Source: Ignavibacteria bacterium
GTDB taxonomy: Bacteria; Bacteroidota; Ignavibacteria; Tepidaquicellales; OLB5
Direction of reading: 5' to 3'
Assembly: GCA_020852705.1 (NCBI GenBank)
Contig: JADZAP010000005.1
Location: 1 to 64,000, forward strand
Length of the DNA: 64,000 nucleotides
Shown here: piece by piece, positions 8,641 to 15,862 of the stretch
Layout: every line of letters starts with the position of its first letter
How positions within the stretch are numbered: position 1 is the stretch's first letter
Translations under genes and position numbers: made by a program
Notes under the pieces: generated by a model
Databases searched by the model: none
Seen by the model: only the letters and a program-made list of their open reading frames with translations
What the model was told of the DNA's origin: nothing

Positions 8641-10386
8641 ATGAAAAGAAGAGATATGTTATTGGGTTCACTTGCAGCAGGTGCATTGTTATCTATCCCA
8701 AAACCGCTGCAGATATTTGCTAATGAAAAGAAAACGGCTATTCTTACAGAAGTAACAGGTTCAGGTAATCCACTCAGATTTCCTCCCGTATTTACAAACG
8801 GAGGCAATTTAACTCTTGCTCAAACTACCAAACAGGTATGGCCCGGGCAGGATACACAGATTATCACTATCAATGGGTCGTACCCGGGTCCAAGTATTGT
8901 TATTCAGAAAGGACAGACTTTCACCGCAAATGTTATTAATAATTTAAGCGAAGATATCACAACTCACTGGCATGGTGTTTCTGTTCCGGCTAATATGGAT
9001 GGACACCCAAAAGATAAAATTATTCCGGGTGCTTCATATACTTATACTTTCCCTGTTATTAACAGAGGCGGGACTTATTTTTACCATGCCCATGCAGATA
9101 TGCTAACAGCTAAACAGGTGTACAGGGGCTTTGCCGGATTTTTTATTGTGGTTGATCCCGCTGAAAATTATAATCTGCCTTCAGGCAATTTTGATATTCC
9201 TCTCTGCATTCAGGATAGAAGAATTGCCGATATTCCTAACTTTAATTATAACCCGGGAAATTATGAAATGATGTGGGGTATGCTTGGTGATACTGTTCTG
9301 GTAAACGGTACTCCTGATCCATATCTTGAGGTCAGCCGTACATTATACCGCTTTAGACTTCTGAACGGCTCAAATGCTAGGGTTTATAAAATTGCATTTT
9401 CTGATAACAGGTCATTTCATATTATTGGCACTGATGGCGGATTGAAAGATGCACCGGTTACAGCAACTGAATTTATGCTTGCTCCGGGCGAAAGGGTTGA
9501 AATACTAACTGATTTTTCTTCAAATACAATAGGTTCCAATGTAACTCTTAAATCACTTGCTTATACACACGGCGGAATGATGCCTTATAAACAGGGTATT
9601 CCCCTTGATATTATTCGCTTTGATGTTGTTAACAATAATTCATCAGGCGGAATTGTGCCCGCAGCATTTGCTCCTATTTCGTATTACAATCCTGCTGATG
9701 TTGTTAATACCAGAACATTTACTCTAACTATGAGCCCCTCACCGCCAATGCATAAAATTAACGGTCTTACTTTTGATATTAGCAGAATTGACTGGCAAAC
9801 TCCGTTATTAGCTCTTGAAAAATGGAAGATTATTAACGGAACTGCTGATATGCACCCAATGCATACACATGATGCACAGTGGCAGGTTCTTTCAAGAAAT
9901 GGTAATACCAATCTGCCGCCTAATGATAAGGGATGGAAAGATACTGTTAATCTTAACCCCGGTGAAACTGTTGAAGTACTTGTCAAGTTTATTTCATATA
10001 AAGGACTATACCTGTTTCATTGCCATAACTTAGAGCATGAAGATGACGGTATGATGCTGAATTTTGAAGTAACTGACCCGATTGGAATACATCAGATTGG
10101 CACTGAAGTGCCGCAAAGTTTTGAACTTCATCAAAACTATCCTAATCCGTTTAATCCCGAAACTAAAATAAAATTTGATATTGCACAATCTAACAGCAAT
10201 TTAACCGCTGAGCTGAAAATATTTGACATTCAGGGCAGGCAGGTTGCCGAGCTTTATAACGGTAACATTAATGCCGGTAAATATGAAGCTGAATGGAAAC
10301 CCGAATCGTTGCCAAGCGGCACATATTTTGCCAGATTAACGGCAGACAGTTTTTCCAAAACAATAAAATTAGTTTTAACAAAGTAA
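8641..10386 (+). CDS. Multicopper oxidase with Tat-like signal and T9SS C-terminal sorting domain
   Basis: 581-residue exported laccase/CotA/bilirubin-oxidase-type enzyme that would couple oxidation of a phenolic or metal substrate to O2 reduction. Copper ligands are visible as HWHG (H109, H111), YHAH (H149, H151), HPMHTH (about 403-408) and HCHNLEH (about 460-466, containing the type-1 copper cysteine). The N-terminus MKRRDMLLG plus a hydrophobic stretch looks like a twin-arginine signal. The last ~85 residues, from NYPNPFNPETKI to the end, are a type A T9SS sorting domain that would carry the enzyme across the outer membrane. Single gene; its promoter is not obvious. Confidence 0.92.
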   Translation: MKRRDMLLGSLAAGALLSIPKPLQIFANEKKTAILTEVTGSGNPLRFPPVFTNGGNLTLAQTTKQVWPGQDTQIITINGSYPGPSIVIQKGQTFTANVINNLSEDITTHWHGVSVPANMDGHPKDKIIPGASYTYTFPVINRGGTYFYHAHADMLTAKQVYRGFAGFFIVVDPAENYNLPSGNFDIPLCIQDRRIADIPNFNYNPGNYEMMWGMLGDTVLVNGTPDPYLEVSRTLYRFRLLNGSNARVYKIAFSDNRSFHIIGTDGGLKDAPVTATEFMLAPGERVEILTDFSSNTIGSNVTLKSLAYTHGGMMPYKQGIPLDIIRFDVVNNNSSGGIVPAAFAPISYYNPADVVNTRTFTLTMSPSPPMHKINGLTFDISRIDWQTPLLALEKWKIINGTADMHPMHTHDAQWQVLSRNGNTNLPPNDKGWKDTVNLNPGETVEVLVKFISYKGLYLFHCHNLEHEDDGMMLNFEVTDPIGIHQIGTEVPQSFELHQNYPNPFNPETKIKFDIAQSNSNLTAELKIFDIQGRQVAELYNGNINAGKYEAEWKPESLPSGTYFARLTADSFSKTIKLVLTK

Positions 10387-10568
10387 AGCCTGCTTTATAA
10401 AAAATATTCGGAATAGTTAAAGATTAAATAAATCACAAACCACACATAACCCCCTTCAATTGAAGGGGGGACAAGATGCCTGAATATTGTTATAAGCTGC
10501 TATTTAACATTAATTATTGATAAACGAAAAACAACAATGGGGGTTAGTTGCATTTAGCTTGAACCTGT
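10387..10568. repeat. Intergenic region with perfect 20-bp palindrome
   Basis: 10450-10469 is a perfect palindrome, CCCCCTTCAATTGAAGGGGG, unrelated to the CCCCTCTCC family. The stretch 10533-10568, which reads ACAAC then about 31 nt up to the interrupted CRISPR repeat, has the spacing of a repeat end plus a spacer, but the rest of that would-be repeat is not recognisable. Confidence 0.6.
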
Positions 10569-10723
10569 TTGTGATTTGCTTTTCCTTCAACAGCGGAAAC
10601 TAAAATTAAAATATTTTTAATCATTATCGGACATGAAAGTTTTAACATTTATCTAAGATCCCGATTTATCGGGACAAATTGTTCGTGCCTGCCCCGATAA
10701 AATCGGGGACGATATTTGTTACA
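10569..10723 (+). repeat. Orphan CRISPR repeat, interrupted by two palindromic inserts
   Basis: Three pieces of the array repeat lie here in order: TTGTGATTTGCTTT (10569-10582), CAAATTGTTC (10675-10684) and ACGATATTTGTTACA (10709-10723). A 92-nt insert splits pieces one and two, and the 24-nt insert GTGCCTGCCCCGATAAAATCGGGG in compressed form (10685-10708) replaces TTTG between pieces two and three. The same composite, about 90% identical, forms the first repeat of the main array at 13557-13715. The last two nucleotides of the repeat (AC) are missing at the junction with the toxin-like gene. Confidence 0.85.
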
Positions 10724-12108
10724 TCATCAGTCATTGCTTTAGCCCATTTACCGAATTTTATTGTATTATCTCGTAATGATTTTTTCAGATTCTCATAATG
10801 ATATCTGCCGATATCGTAAACCGCCTTCAGTACTTTTGGCTGTGTGATATCCGCCAGCTTGCTTAATCCTCCGAAATCAAGGCTCATATCATTCTTTGCG
10901 TCATCTATAATTTTTTTGCTGATTTTGTAATTGTGATCCCGTGCCTGGCGGTACAGGTTATTAAAGGATTTATCACTTTCGGTTTCAGTTGTTTCTTCAC
11001 CTTTTTTTGTTTCCTGGTGAAATGAATTTTCCAGAAATGCTTTTGTATATTTCTGTAGATCTAAAGGTTTATTTTCTTTTATTGCAGCATCTAACTCATT
11101 TTTAAGGGTTTCTGCGGTTATTACTGTTTCGATTCCTGTTTCTTTATCTGATCCTGTTTTACTAACTCCCTCAATTCCTCCAGATTTTGTGCTTGCTCCT
11201 TGCTCAGTAGTCCCAACCTCTCGTTCTCTTCCAATGCTTCTAATGCCCCCTGTCTCATTGCTTCCTGTATTTCTAAGTCCTCCGGTGTAAGTTCTGTAGA
11301 TTCGTTCGTATTCTGGTCGTTCATTTTTTAACCTTTCTGCTTCTTTTTTAAATATATTAATTATATCATTATACTTATATGATTTTACTTCTTCAATTCT
11401 AATTTTGTTCCCTTTTCCCTTGGTATTATCAAAAACCTTTATCTTTAATTCAGGAAATACTTTCTTCAGTATTTTAATATTATCCGAATTTTTAACATAT
11501 GAATCTGCCTGCTTTTCTAATTTTATTAAATGACCGCCTTTTGATACACGTTTAAACATATTTTCTGTTATAGTTCCTGGATCTGAATATATAAAATGTA
11601 TCTCCGCCTCTAACCCCGCTTCTTGTATCTTATTTATCCTTTTTATTGTTTCGTTCACATCAGTTATATTCGTGTCTAAAACCATTTTGTAAGTCTTTGA
11701 TGTATTTAACTTCTTTGCCATTGTAGTCTTTCCCGAACCCGGAGCTCCAGCTGTTATTACTACTTTTCCCTTTTCATTTTTCTTTTTTAATTCGGTCAAC
11801 TTCTTTTCAAATACCCTGTCTACAACTTCCCATCCCTTTTTATTAAATTTTTCATCAGGTTTTGTCCTGTCATACCCTTCATCTATGAATAATTCACGGG
11901 CTTCATCCTGGCTTATATAATTTTCATTTTTCTCAATATATTCATCAGCCAATTCGTTTATATTACTTTGCGTCTTTGCGTCTTTGCGAGCGTTATCTTC
12001 TGCCTGCTTTAATTCTACATTTTCACTTTGCTCAACTATTTTCCTTAATCCGTTTATCCCTACCAACCCTTGACTGCTACTGAAGTATACTAAATAGAGT
12101 GAGGTCAT
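10666..12108 (-). CDS. Zeta-toxin-like P-loop kinase fused to phage-polyprotein-like C-terminal region; 3' end built from CRISPR repeat
   Basis: 480 codons. Residues ~110-260 form a P-loop kinase with Walker A GAPGSGKT (121-128), a following VLDTN, and RVSKGGH (about 187-193), a pattern typical of zeta toxins/UDP-GlcNAc kinases. Residues ~265-330 are a Gly/Thr/Ser-rich linker. Residues ~400-465 (GRYHYENL ... KFGKWAKAM) resemble the end segments of large phage or conjugative-element polyproteins. The last ~18 residues, from VTNIVPDF to the stop, are encoded by the interrupted CRISPR repeat at 10569-10723, so the natural C-terminus was probably cut and replaced. The N-terminus (MTSLYLVYFSS) is also unlike a family start. 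It may be an orphan polymorphic-toxin or phage fragment; activity unknown. Confidence 0.6.
   Translation of the reverse strand: MTSLYLVYFSSSQGLVGINGLRKIVEQSENVELKQAEDNARKDAKTQSNINELADEYIEKNENYISQDEARELFIDEGYDRTKPDEKFNKKGWEVVDRVFEKKLTELKKKNEKGKVVITAGAPGSGKTTMAKKLNTSKTYKMVLDTNITDVNETIKRINKIQEAGLEAEIHFIYSDPGTITENMFKRVSKGGHLIKLEKQADSYVKNSDNIKILKKVFPELKIKVFDNTKGKGNKIRIEEVKSYKYNDIINIFKKEAERLKNERPEYERIYRTYTGGLRNTGSNETGGIRSIGREREVGTTEQGASTKSGGIEGVSKTGSDKETGIETVITAETLKNELDAAIKENKPLDLQKYTKAFLENSFHQETKKGEETTETESDKSFNNLYRQARDHNYKISKKIIDDAKNDMSLDFGGLSKLADITQPKVLKAVYDIGRYHYENLKKSLRDNTIKFGKWAKAMTDDVTNIVPDFIGAGTNNLSR
11121..11324 (-). CDS. Small acidic protein overprinted on the kinase linker (candidate antitoxin)
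   Basis: 67-codon frame with an ATG start inside the larger toxin-like ORF, in a different frame. Its product is acidic and helix-prone (LTPEDLEIQEAMRQGALEAL, then EENERLG and a Leu-rich end), unlike a random shadow frame. The pattern AMRxGxxxALEExxRLG resembles small partner proteins often encoded next to zeta-like kinases. In the same stretch the long frame encodes only a low-complexity linker. It could be a real antitoxin gene, with the long frame open by chance. No ribosome site decides this. Confidence 0.35.
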   Translation of the reverse strand: MNDQNTNESTELTPEDLEIQEAMRQGALEALEENERLGLLSKEQAQNLEELRELVKQDQIKKQESKQ

Positions 12109-12200
12109 TTTGAGTAGTTCTGCCTATTTTTCCCATTGAAACATTTTTTTATTTTTGTGGTATAATTTTATAAATCATCATTAATATTAAAGGTCAAATC
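12109..12200 (+). promoter_or_regulatory. Divergent promoter region, copy 1
   Basis: Contains TATTTTTG (12150-12157, TAnnTTTG type) followed by TGGTATAATTTTA, upstream of the small membrane-anchored protein. The same block, with GAGTAGTTCT / GAGTAATTCT at its left end, recurs at 12791-12850, showing that the cassette was duplicated. Confidence 0.5.
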
Positions 12201-12521
12201 ATGAATAAACATTATCTCAATCAATTGTTAGTTAGCTGCATTTTAGCAGCACTGTTAATTACCATAGTTTTAATCTTTAACTCTTCTGCTCCGGCTGCTC
12301 AAGCTGATAAATGGATTAAAATTACTTTCGTTAAAAATCAGGCTGATAAATCCCATCTTTCTTCTTCTCATTCTATCCTTGGTTGCGGAAATAAAAGTAT
12401 TAAGTTTTTTCATTCTGATTCTGATATAGTTTTTTTAAATCCTGATATACTTACTGAAAAATACCTCGCTGATTTAAAAAATATCTGCAATAGCGAAAAT
12501 TATCATATGATATTAGAATAA
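12201..12521 (+). CDS. Small membrane-anchored or exported protein, cassette copy 1
   Basis: 106 residues. Residues ~8-30 are a single hydrophobic segment after MNKHYLNQ, followed by an Ala-rich APAAQA stretch that could be a signal-peptidase site; the rest is soluble with two cysteines. No family recognised. The N-terminal 25 residues and the upstream DNA resemble those of the protein at 12927, so the two are paralogs. It ends one base before the stop of the convergent IHTHP-type gene. It might be an immunity protein for the neighbouring toxin-like modules, but immunity genes usually lie on the same strand as the toxin, so this is only a guess. Confidence 0.55.
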   Translation: MNKHYLNQLLVSCILAALLITIVLIFNSSAPAAQADKWIKITFVKNQADKSHLSSSHSILGCGNKSIKFFHSDSDIVFLNPDILTEKYLADLKNICNSENYHMILE

Positions 12522-12776
12522 TTATTTTTTCTTTCGTTTTAATATCTTTAAATCTGCTAAACTCAGTTTTCCTGATTCTAATATTAAATCATTATCCGGA
12601 TTTCTATTATAAAATTTCACATTCCCGTCCTCATCTGTTATAAATGTCTTGTCCCAACCCGTGGATTGTCCCCGGTCTTCGTCTAATCCGCTTGGAACTA
12701 ATGTCTCAAATACATCTTCTTTGTTCGGATGTGTATGTATTTGAAACCCCCTTATAAGCCAGTCTGTTATTCCCAT
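12522..12776 (-). CDS. Orphan IHTHP-type C-terminal module (polymorphic-toxin-like tip)
   Basis: 84 residues with a motif line GFQIHTHP ... PSGLDEDRG, as in the terminal domains of some RHS-like or other polymorphic toxins, ending in a Lys-rich tail. There is no signal sequence or delivery domain, so it looks like an orphan tip rather than a complete effector. ATG at 12776. It is convergent with and directly abuts the small protein at 12201-12521. A related but broken copy lies at 13299-13520. Catalytic activity is not proven; the two histidines could be metal ligands as in JAB-type peptidases. Confidence 0.5.
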   Translation of the reverse strand: MGITDWLIRGFQIHTHPNKEDVFETLVPSGLDEDRGQSTGWDKTFITDEDGNVKFYNRNPDNDLILESGKLSLADLKILKRKKK

Positions 12777-12859
12777 AATCTTTATTTGTTTGAGTAATTC
12801 TACTTATGTATTTTTAGGAAACTTAATTTTATTTTTGTTGTATAATTTTTAAATAATAT

Positions 12860-12920
12860 CTCCCCCCTTGACTGCCTTTGCAGTTTATTAGGGGGAGTAC
12901 CGGCGAAGCCGGGGAGGGGG
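12860..12920. repeat. Double-hairpin intergenic element
   Basis: Two adjacent stems: CTCCCCC (12860-12866) with GGGGGAG (12891-12897) enclosing a small ACTGC-cttt-GCAGT stem, then CCGGC-gaa-GCCGG (12900-12912). It has been inserted between the duplicated promoter block and the start of the small protein at 12927 and is absent from the first copy of the cassette. Confidence 0.7.
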
Positions 12921-12926
12921 TCAATC

Positions 12927-13295
12927 TTGAATAAAAATTATAAATCTCAGTTCTTAATCGGTTCAGTTCTTGCTTTTATTTTAATTCCCGCTGTTTTATT
13001 ATTTTCTGATTCTTCTAAAACTGGAAAAGCTTTATCTTCTAAACAGAAATCTTCACATGAGCCGGAGTGGTTTTCAATTGTTGATGGTAATAAAAATTAT
13101 TCAAATATTTATCTCTTATGTTTAAGTAAAATTAAATACGGTACCGATAAAGCTTCTGTAGATTCCAATCTTGCCCTTATCCGCTACGCTGAGAGTCATT
13201 TGCCTAAAGGCGCTGTTGATGATATCAAATCCAGAATATTTACAGGTAATAAAACTTACTTTGAGCAATATCATTACAAAGATGATCATAATTAA
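12927..13295 (+). CDS. Small membrane-anchored or exported protein, cassette copy 2
   Basis: 122 residues beginning at a TTG (12927). N-terminal (M)NKNYKSQFLIGSVLAF is close to the start of the protein at 12201, followed by one hydrophobic segment (residues ~8-28). The mature parts of the two proteins differ, which fits a duplicated cassette with an exchangeable C-terminal region. No known domain. It is convergent with the broken IHTHP-type fragment just downstream. Function unknown. Confidence 0.5.
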   Translation: MNKNYKSQFLIGSVLAFILIPAVLLFSDSSKTGKALSSKQKSSHEPEWFSIVDGNKNYSNIYLLCLSKIKYGTDKASVDSNLALIRYAESHLPKGAVDDIKSRIFTGNKTYFEQYHYKDDHN

Positions 13296-13298
13296 TTT

Positions 13299-13520
13299 TT
13301 ATCTTTTATTTCCGTCCATATCATATTCAAGAAGTTGTCCAATCTTTTTCCTTCTTTTTCCTTTTGTATCCCAACCTTCAAAATCTTCATTTTCTGGATA
13401 TTGGGTTAAGCCCTGATAATGAGCAATGTAATTTTTTCTACCCATATCTCTATCTGTTATCACTCCTATGTCACCTGATATGCCACTCGGATATGGTTGC
13501 CAACCATGTGTATGAATGTT
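13299..13520 (-). pseudogene. Broken IHTHP/PSG-type toxin-tip fragment
   Basis: Reading on the minus strand gives 73 codons beginning NIHTHGWQPYPSGISGD and ending DGNKR, stop at 13299-13301. The codon just before the first Asn is TAG and there is no usable start codon, so only the C-terminal part of a gene remains. It shares the HTH...PSG pattern and the position (convergent with a small membrane-anchored protein) with the 84-residue gene at 12522. Homology ends about 36 nt before the first CRISPR repeat. Confidence 0.55.
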
Positions 13521-13571
13521 CTAAGCTCTGTATTTTGCTCTGATGTAATGCTGTGAGTTGTGATTTGCTTT

Positions 13572-13664
13572 TCCTACAACAGCGGGATCTAAAATTAACA
13601 AATTTTTAAATCAGTATCGGTAATGAAAGTTTTAACATTAATCTAAGATCCCGATTTATCGGGA
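13572..13664. mobile_element. 93-nt MITE-like insert (P1) in CRISPR repeat 1
   Basis: The insert splits the repeat between its 15th and 16th base. It contains an imperfect inverted repeat: CGGGATCTAAAATTAA (13583-13598) against TTAATCTAAGATCCCG (13638-13653), 14 of 16 bases pairing. It ends with the hairpin TCCCGAT-TT-ATCGGGA. A diverged copy sits in the orphan repeat at 10583-10674. No coding capacity. Confidence 0.7.
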
Positions 13665-13674
13665 CAAATTGTTC

Positions 13675-13698
13675 GTGCCTGCCCCGATAAAATCGGGG
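13675..13698. repeat. 24-nt palindromic insert (P2) in CRISPR repeat 1
   Basis: Replaces the TTTG at repeat positions 26-29 with GTGCCT plus the hairpin CCCCGAT-AAA-ATCGGGG. The same insert is found at 13771-13794 (repeat 2) and 10685-10708 (orphan repeat). Its core, CCCGAT...ATCGGG, is shared with the hairpin at the end of P1, so both belong to one REP-like family. Confidence 0.8.
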
Positions 13699-13770
13699 AC
13701 GATATTTGTTACAACACAAGTAGGCTGGATCACGTGAACACGTGAGTTGTGATTTGCTTTCAAATTGTTC

Positions 13771-13794
13771 GTGCCTGCCCCGATAAAATCGGGG
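13771..13794. repeat. 24-nt palindromic insert (P2) in CRISPR repeat 2
   Basis: Same insert, same position within the repeat as in repeat 1; the rest of repeat 2 matches the consensus exactly. Because it adds 20 nt between the TTTG box and the GATATTTG box of the repeat, it should disrupt the promoter embedded there. Confidence 0.8.
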
Positions 13795-13848
13795 ACGATA
13801 TTTGTTACAACAATGTTTGCAAGAACATCAAATCCTATTCAGTTGTGA

Positions 13849-13880
13849 TTTGCTTTCAAATTGTTCTTTGACGATATTTG
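13849..13880 (+). promoter_or_regulatory. Promoter embedded in each CRISPR repeat (shown for repeat 3)
   Basis: TTTG (13849-13852), 20 nt, then GATATTTG (13873-13880): the Bacteroidota TTTG-N19-21-TAnnTTTG layout with only the first T of the -7 box changed. Transcription would start about 6 nt later, at the repeat/spacer border, so each repeat could start its own crRNA. It recurs every 76 nt to 15862. Confidence 0.55.
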
Positions 13881-15862
13881 TTACAACCAATAAAAAACCT
13901 ACTACGATGCGAGCTTTGTTGTGATTTGCTTTCAAATTGTTCTTTGACGATATTTGTTACAACATTACTTAATTTATTTGAACAAAAACTCAAGTTGTGA
14001 TTTGCTTTCAAATTGTTCTTTGACGATATTTGTTACAACTACGAACCTGTTATTCAGAATAGGGCATTAGTTGTGATTTGCTTTCAAATTGTTCTTTGAC
14101 GATATTTGTTACAACTGAGAGCCGAAGAAAGCCCAGCACGTGCAAGTTGTGATTTGCTTTCAAATTGTTCTTTGACGATATTTGTTACAACACACTATTA
14201 TCATCCTTATTAGGCCAGTATGTTGTGATTTGCTTTCAAATTGTTCTTTGACGATATTTGTTACAACTTGGAAAAATGCAGGGGCAACCACTGATTAGTT
14301 GTGATTTGCTTTCAAATTGTTCTTTGACGATATTTGTTACAACTAAATCCCCAGCTGATATTATAACCTTGTAGTTGTGATTTGCTTTCAAATTGTTCTT
14401 TGACGATATTTGTTACAACGGAAGAAGGGGAAGGTTACGCTGCGCTCCTGTTGTGATTTGCTTTCAAATTGTTCTTTGACGATATTTGTTACAACATGGG
14501 CGTGTAATCTTGAATACCCAGCATTGTTGTGATTTGCTTTCAAATTGTTCTTTGACGATATTTGTTACAACAATCTCATTAAGGTTATCACCGCCTGCAC
14601 TGTTGTGATTTGCTTTCAAATTGTTCTTTGACGATATTTGTTACAACTAAACTGGCAGAGCTTATAAAGCACACCAGGTTGTGATTTGCTTTCAAATTGT
14701 TCTTTGACGATATTTGTTACAACTCTCTGCTCTGGGTTAATATCTGGGAGCTTGTTGTGATTTGCTTTCAAATTGTTCTTTGACGATATTTGTTACAACC
14801 GTTATTATCGCCAAACTATCCTGGCTATAGTTGTGATTTGCTTTCAAATTGTTCTTTGACGATATTTGTTACAACAAATGAAATAAAATTAACCCGTGCA
14901 GATAAGTTGTGATTTGCTTTCAAATTGTTCTTTGACGATATTTGTTACAACTCCAGCAATGACATATGTAGTAAGTCCGTTGTTGTGATTTGCTTTCAAA
15001 TTGTTCTTTGACGATATTTGTTACAACAGCTTTGCCGATCTTACCCAGCTGGTCTATGTTGTGATTTGCTTTCAAATTGTTCTTTGACGATATTTGTTAC
15101 AACCCTTAGCTCCATCCTTCCAGGCTGTCATGTGTTGTGATTTGCTTTCAAATTGTTCTTTGACGATATTTGTTACAACGCATTGAACAAAGCAGTGACC
15201 GGAGAGCCAGTTGTGATTTGCTTTCAAATTGTTCTTTGACGATATTTGTTACAACAACATACTGGAATGCTGAAGCTGTTAACAGGTTGTGATTTGCTTT
15301 CAAATTGTTCTTTGACGATATTTGTTACAACGTAGCCCGTCAGATGGTAGCAGCAGGGATGGTTGTGATTTGCTTTCAAATTGTTCTTTGACGATATTTG
15401 TTACAACGATCCTTGCAAGGTTAACAATTGAGCAACAGTTGTGATTTGCTTTCAAATTGTTCTTTGACGATATTTGTTACAACAGCTGAGATAAAGATTG
15501 TAGCCGTGTATAAGTTGTGATTTGCTTTCAAATTGTTCTTTGACGATATTTGTTACAACTGGTTCCTTATGATGAACTTCCCGAGGAGCGTTGTGATTTG
15601 CTTTCAAATTGTTCTTTGACGATATTTGTTACAACTGCGGTATGAATTGATGAGCTTCTTCAAGGTTGTGATTTGCTTTCAAATTGTTCTTTGACGATAT
15701 TTGTTACAACTATAATAGCCACAGACCCCACAGACCTCAAGTTGTGATTTGCTTTCAAATTGTTCTTTGACGATATTTGTTACAACGTCTTTGTTCATTA
15801 TTTCAGAGCAGCTCCTGTTGTGATTTGCTTTCAAATTGTTCTTTGACGATATTTGTTACAAC

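Larger units (their letters stand above)
13557..15862 (+). CRISPR. Type II-C CRISPR array, 29 repeats and 28 spacers
   Basis: Repeat unit of 46 nt (5' half GTTGTGATTTGCTTT, middle CAAATTGTTCTTTG, 3' end ACGATATTTGTTACAAC) with 30-nt spacers (one of 29 nt), giving a 76-nt period. Repeats 3 to 29 (13842-15862) read as identical. Repeat 2 (13746-13811) carries a 24-nt palindromic insert, and repeat 1 (13557-13715) carries that insert plus a 93-nt one. The plus strand is assigned as the crRNA strand because the repeat 5' half pairs with the tracrRNA at 20596 through 7 bp, a TT/TT internal loop and 6 bp. No spacer was seen to match elsewhere in this window by eye. Confidence 0.98.

Noticed and set aside
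10450-10469. The 20-bp palindrome as an operator or terminator of the multicopper oxidase gene
   Set aside because: It lies 64 nt after the stop and has no T run on either strand. A dispersed repeat is more likely, so no regulatory role is claimed.
10569-10723. A second CRISPR array at 10.5 kb
   Set aside because: Only one interrupted repeat is present; the preceding ACAAC plus ~31 nt is suggestive of one spacer but no second repeat is recognisable.
13302-13416. Plus-strand ORF at 13171-13416 as a gene
   Set aside because: It has a biased hydrophobic composition, overlaps the coding frame at 12927-13295 and lies antisense to the clear HTH...PSG fragment on the minus strand. It is a shadow frame.
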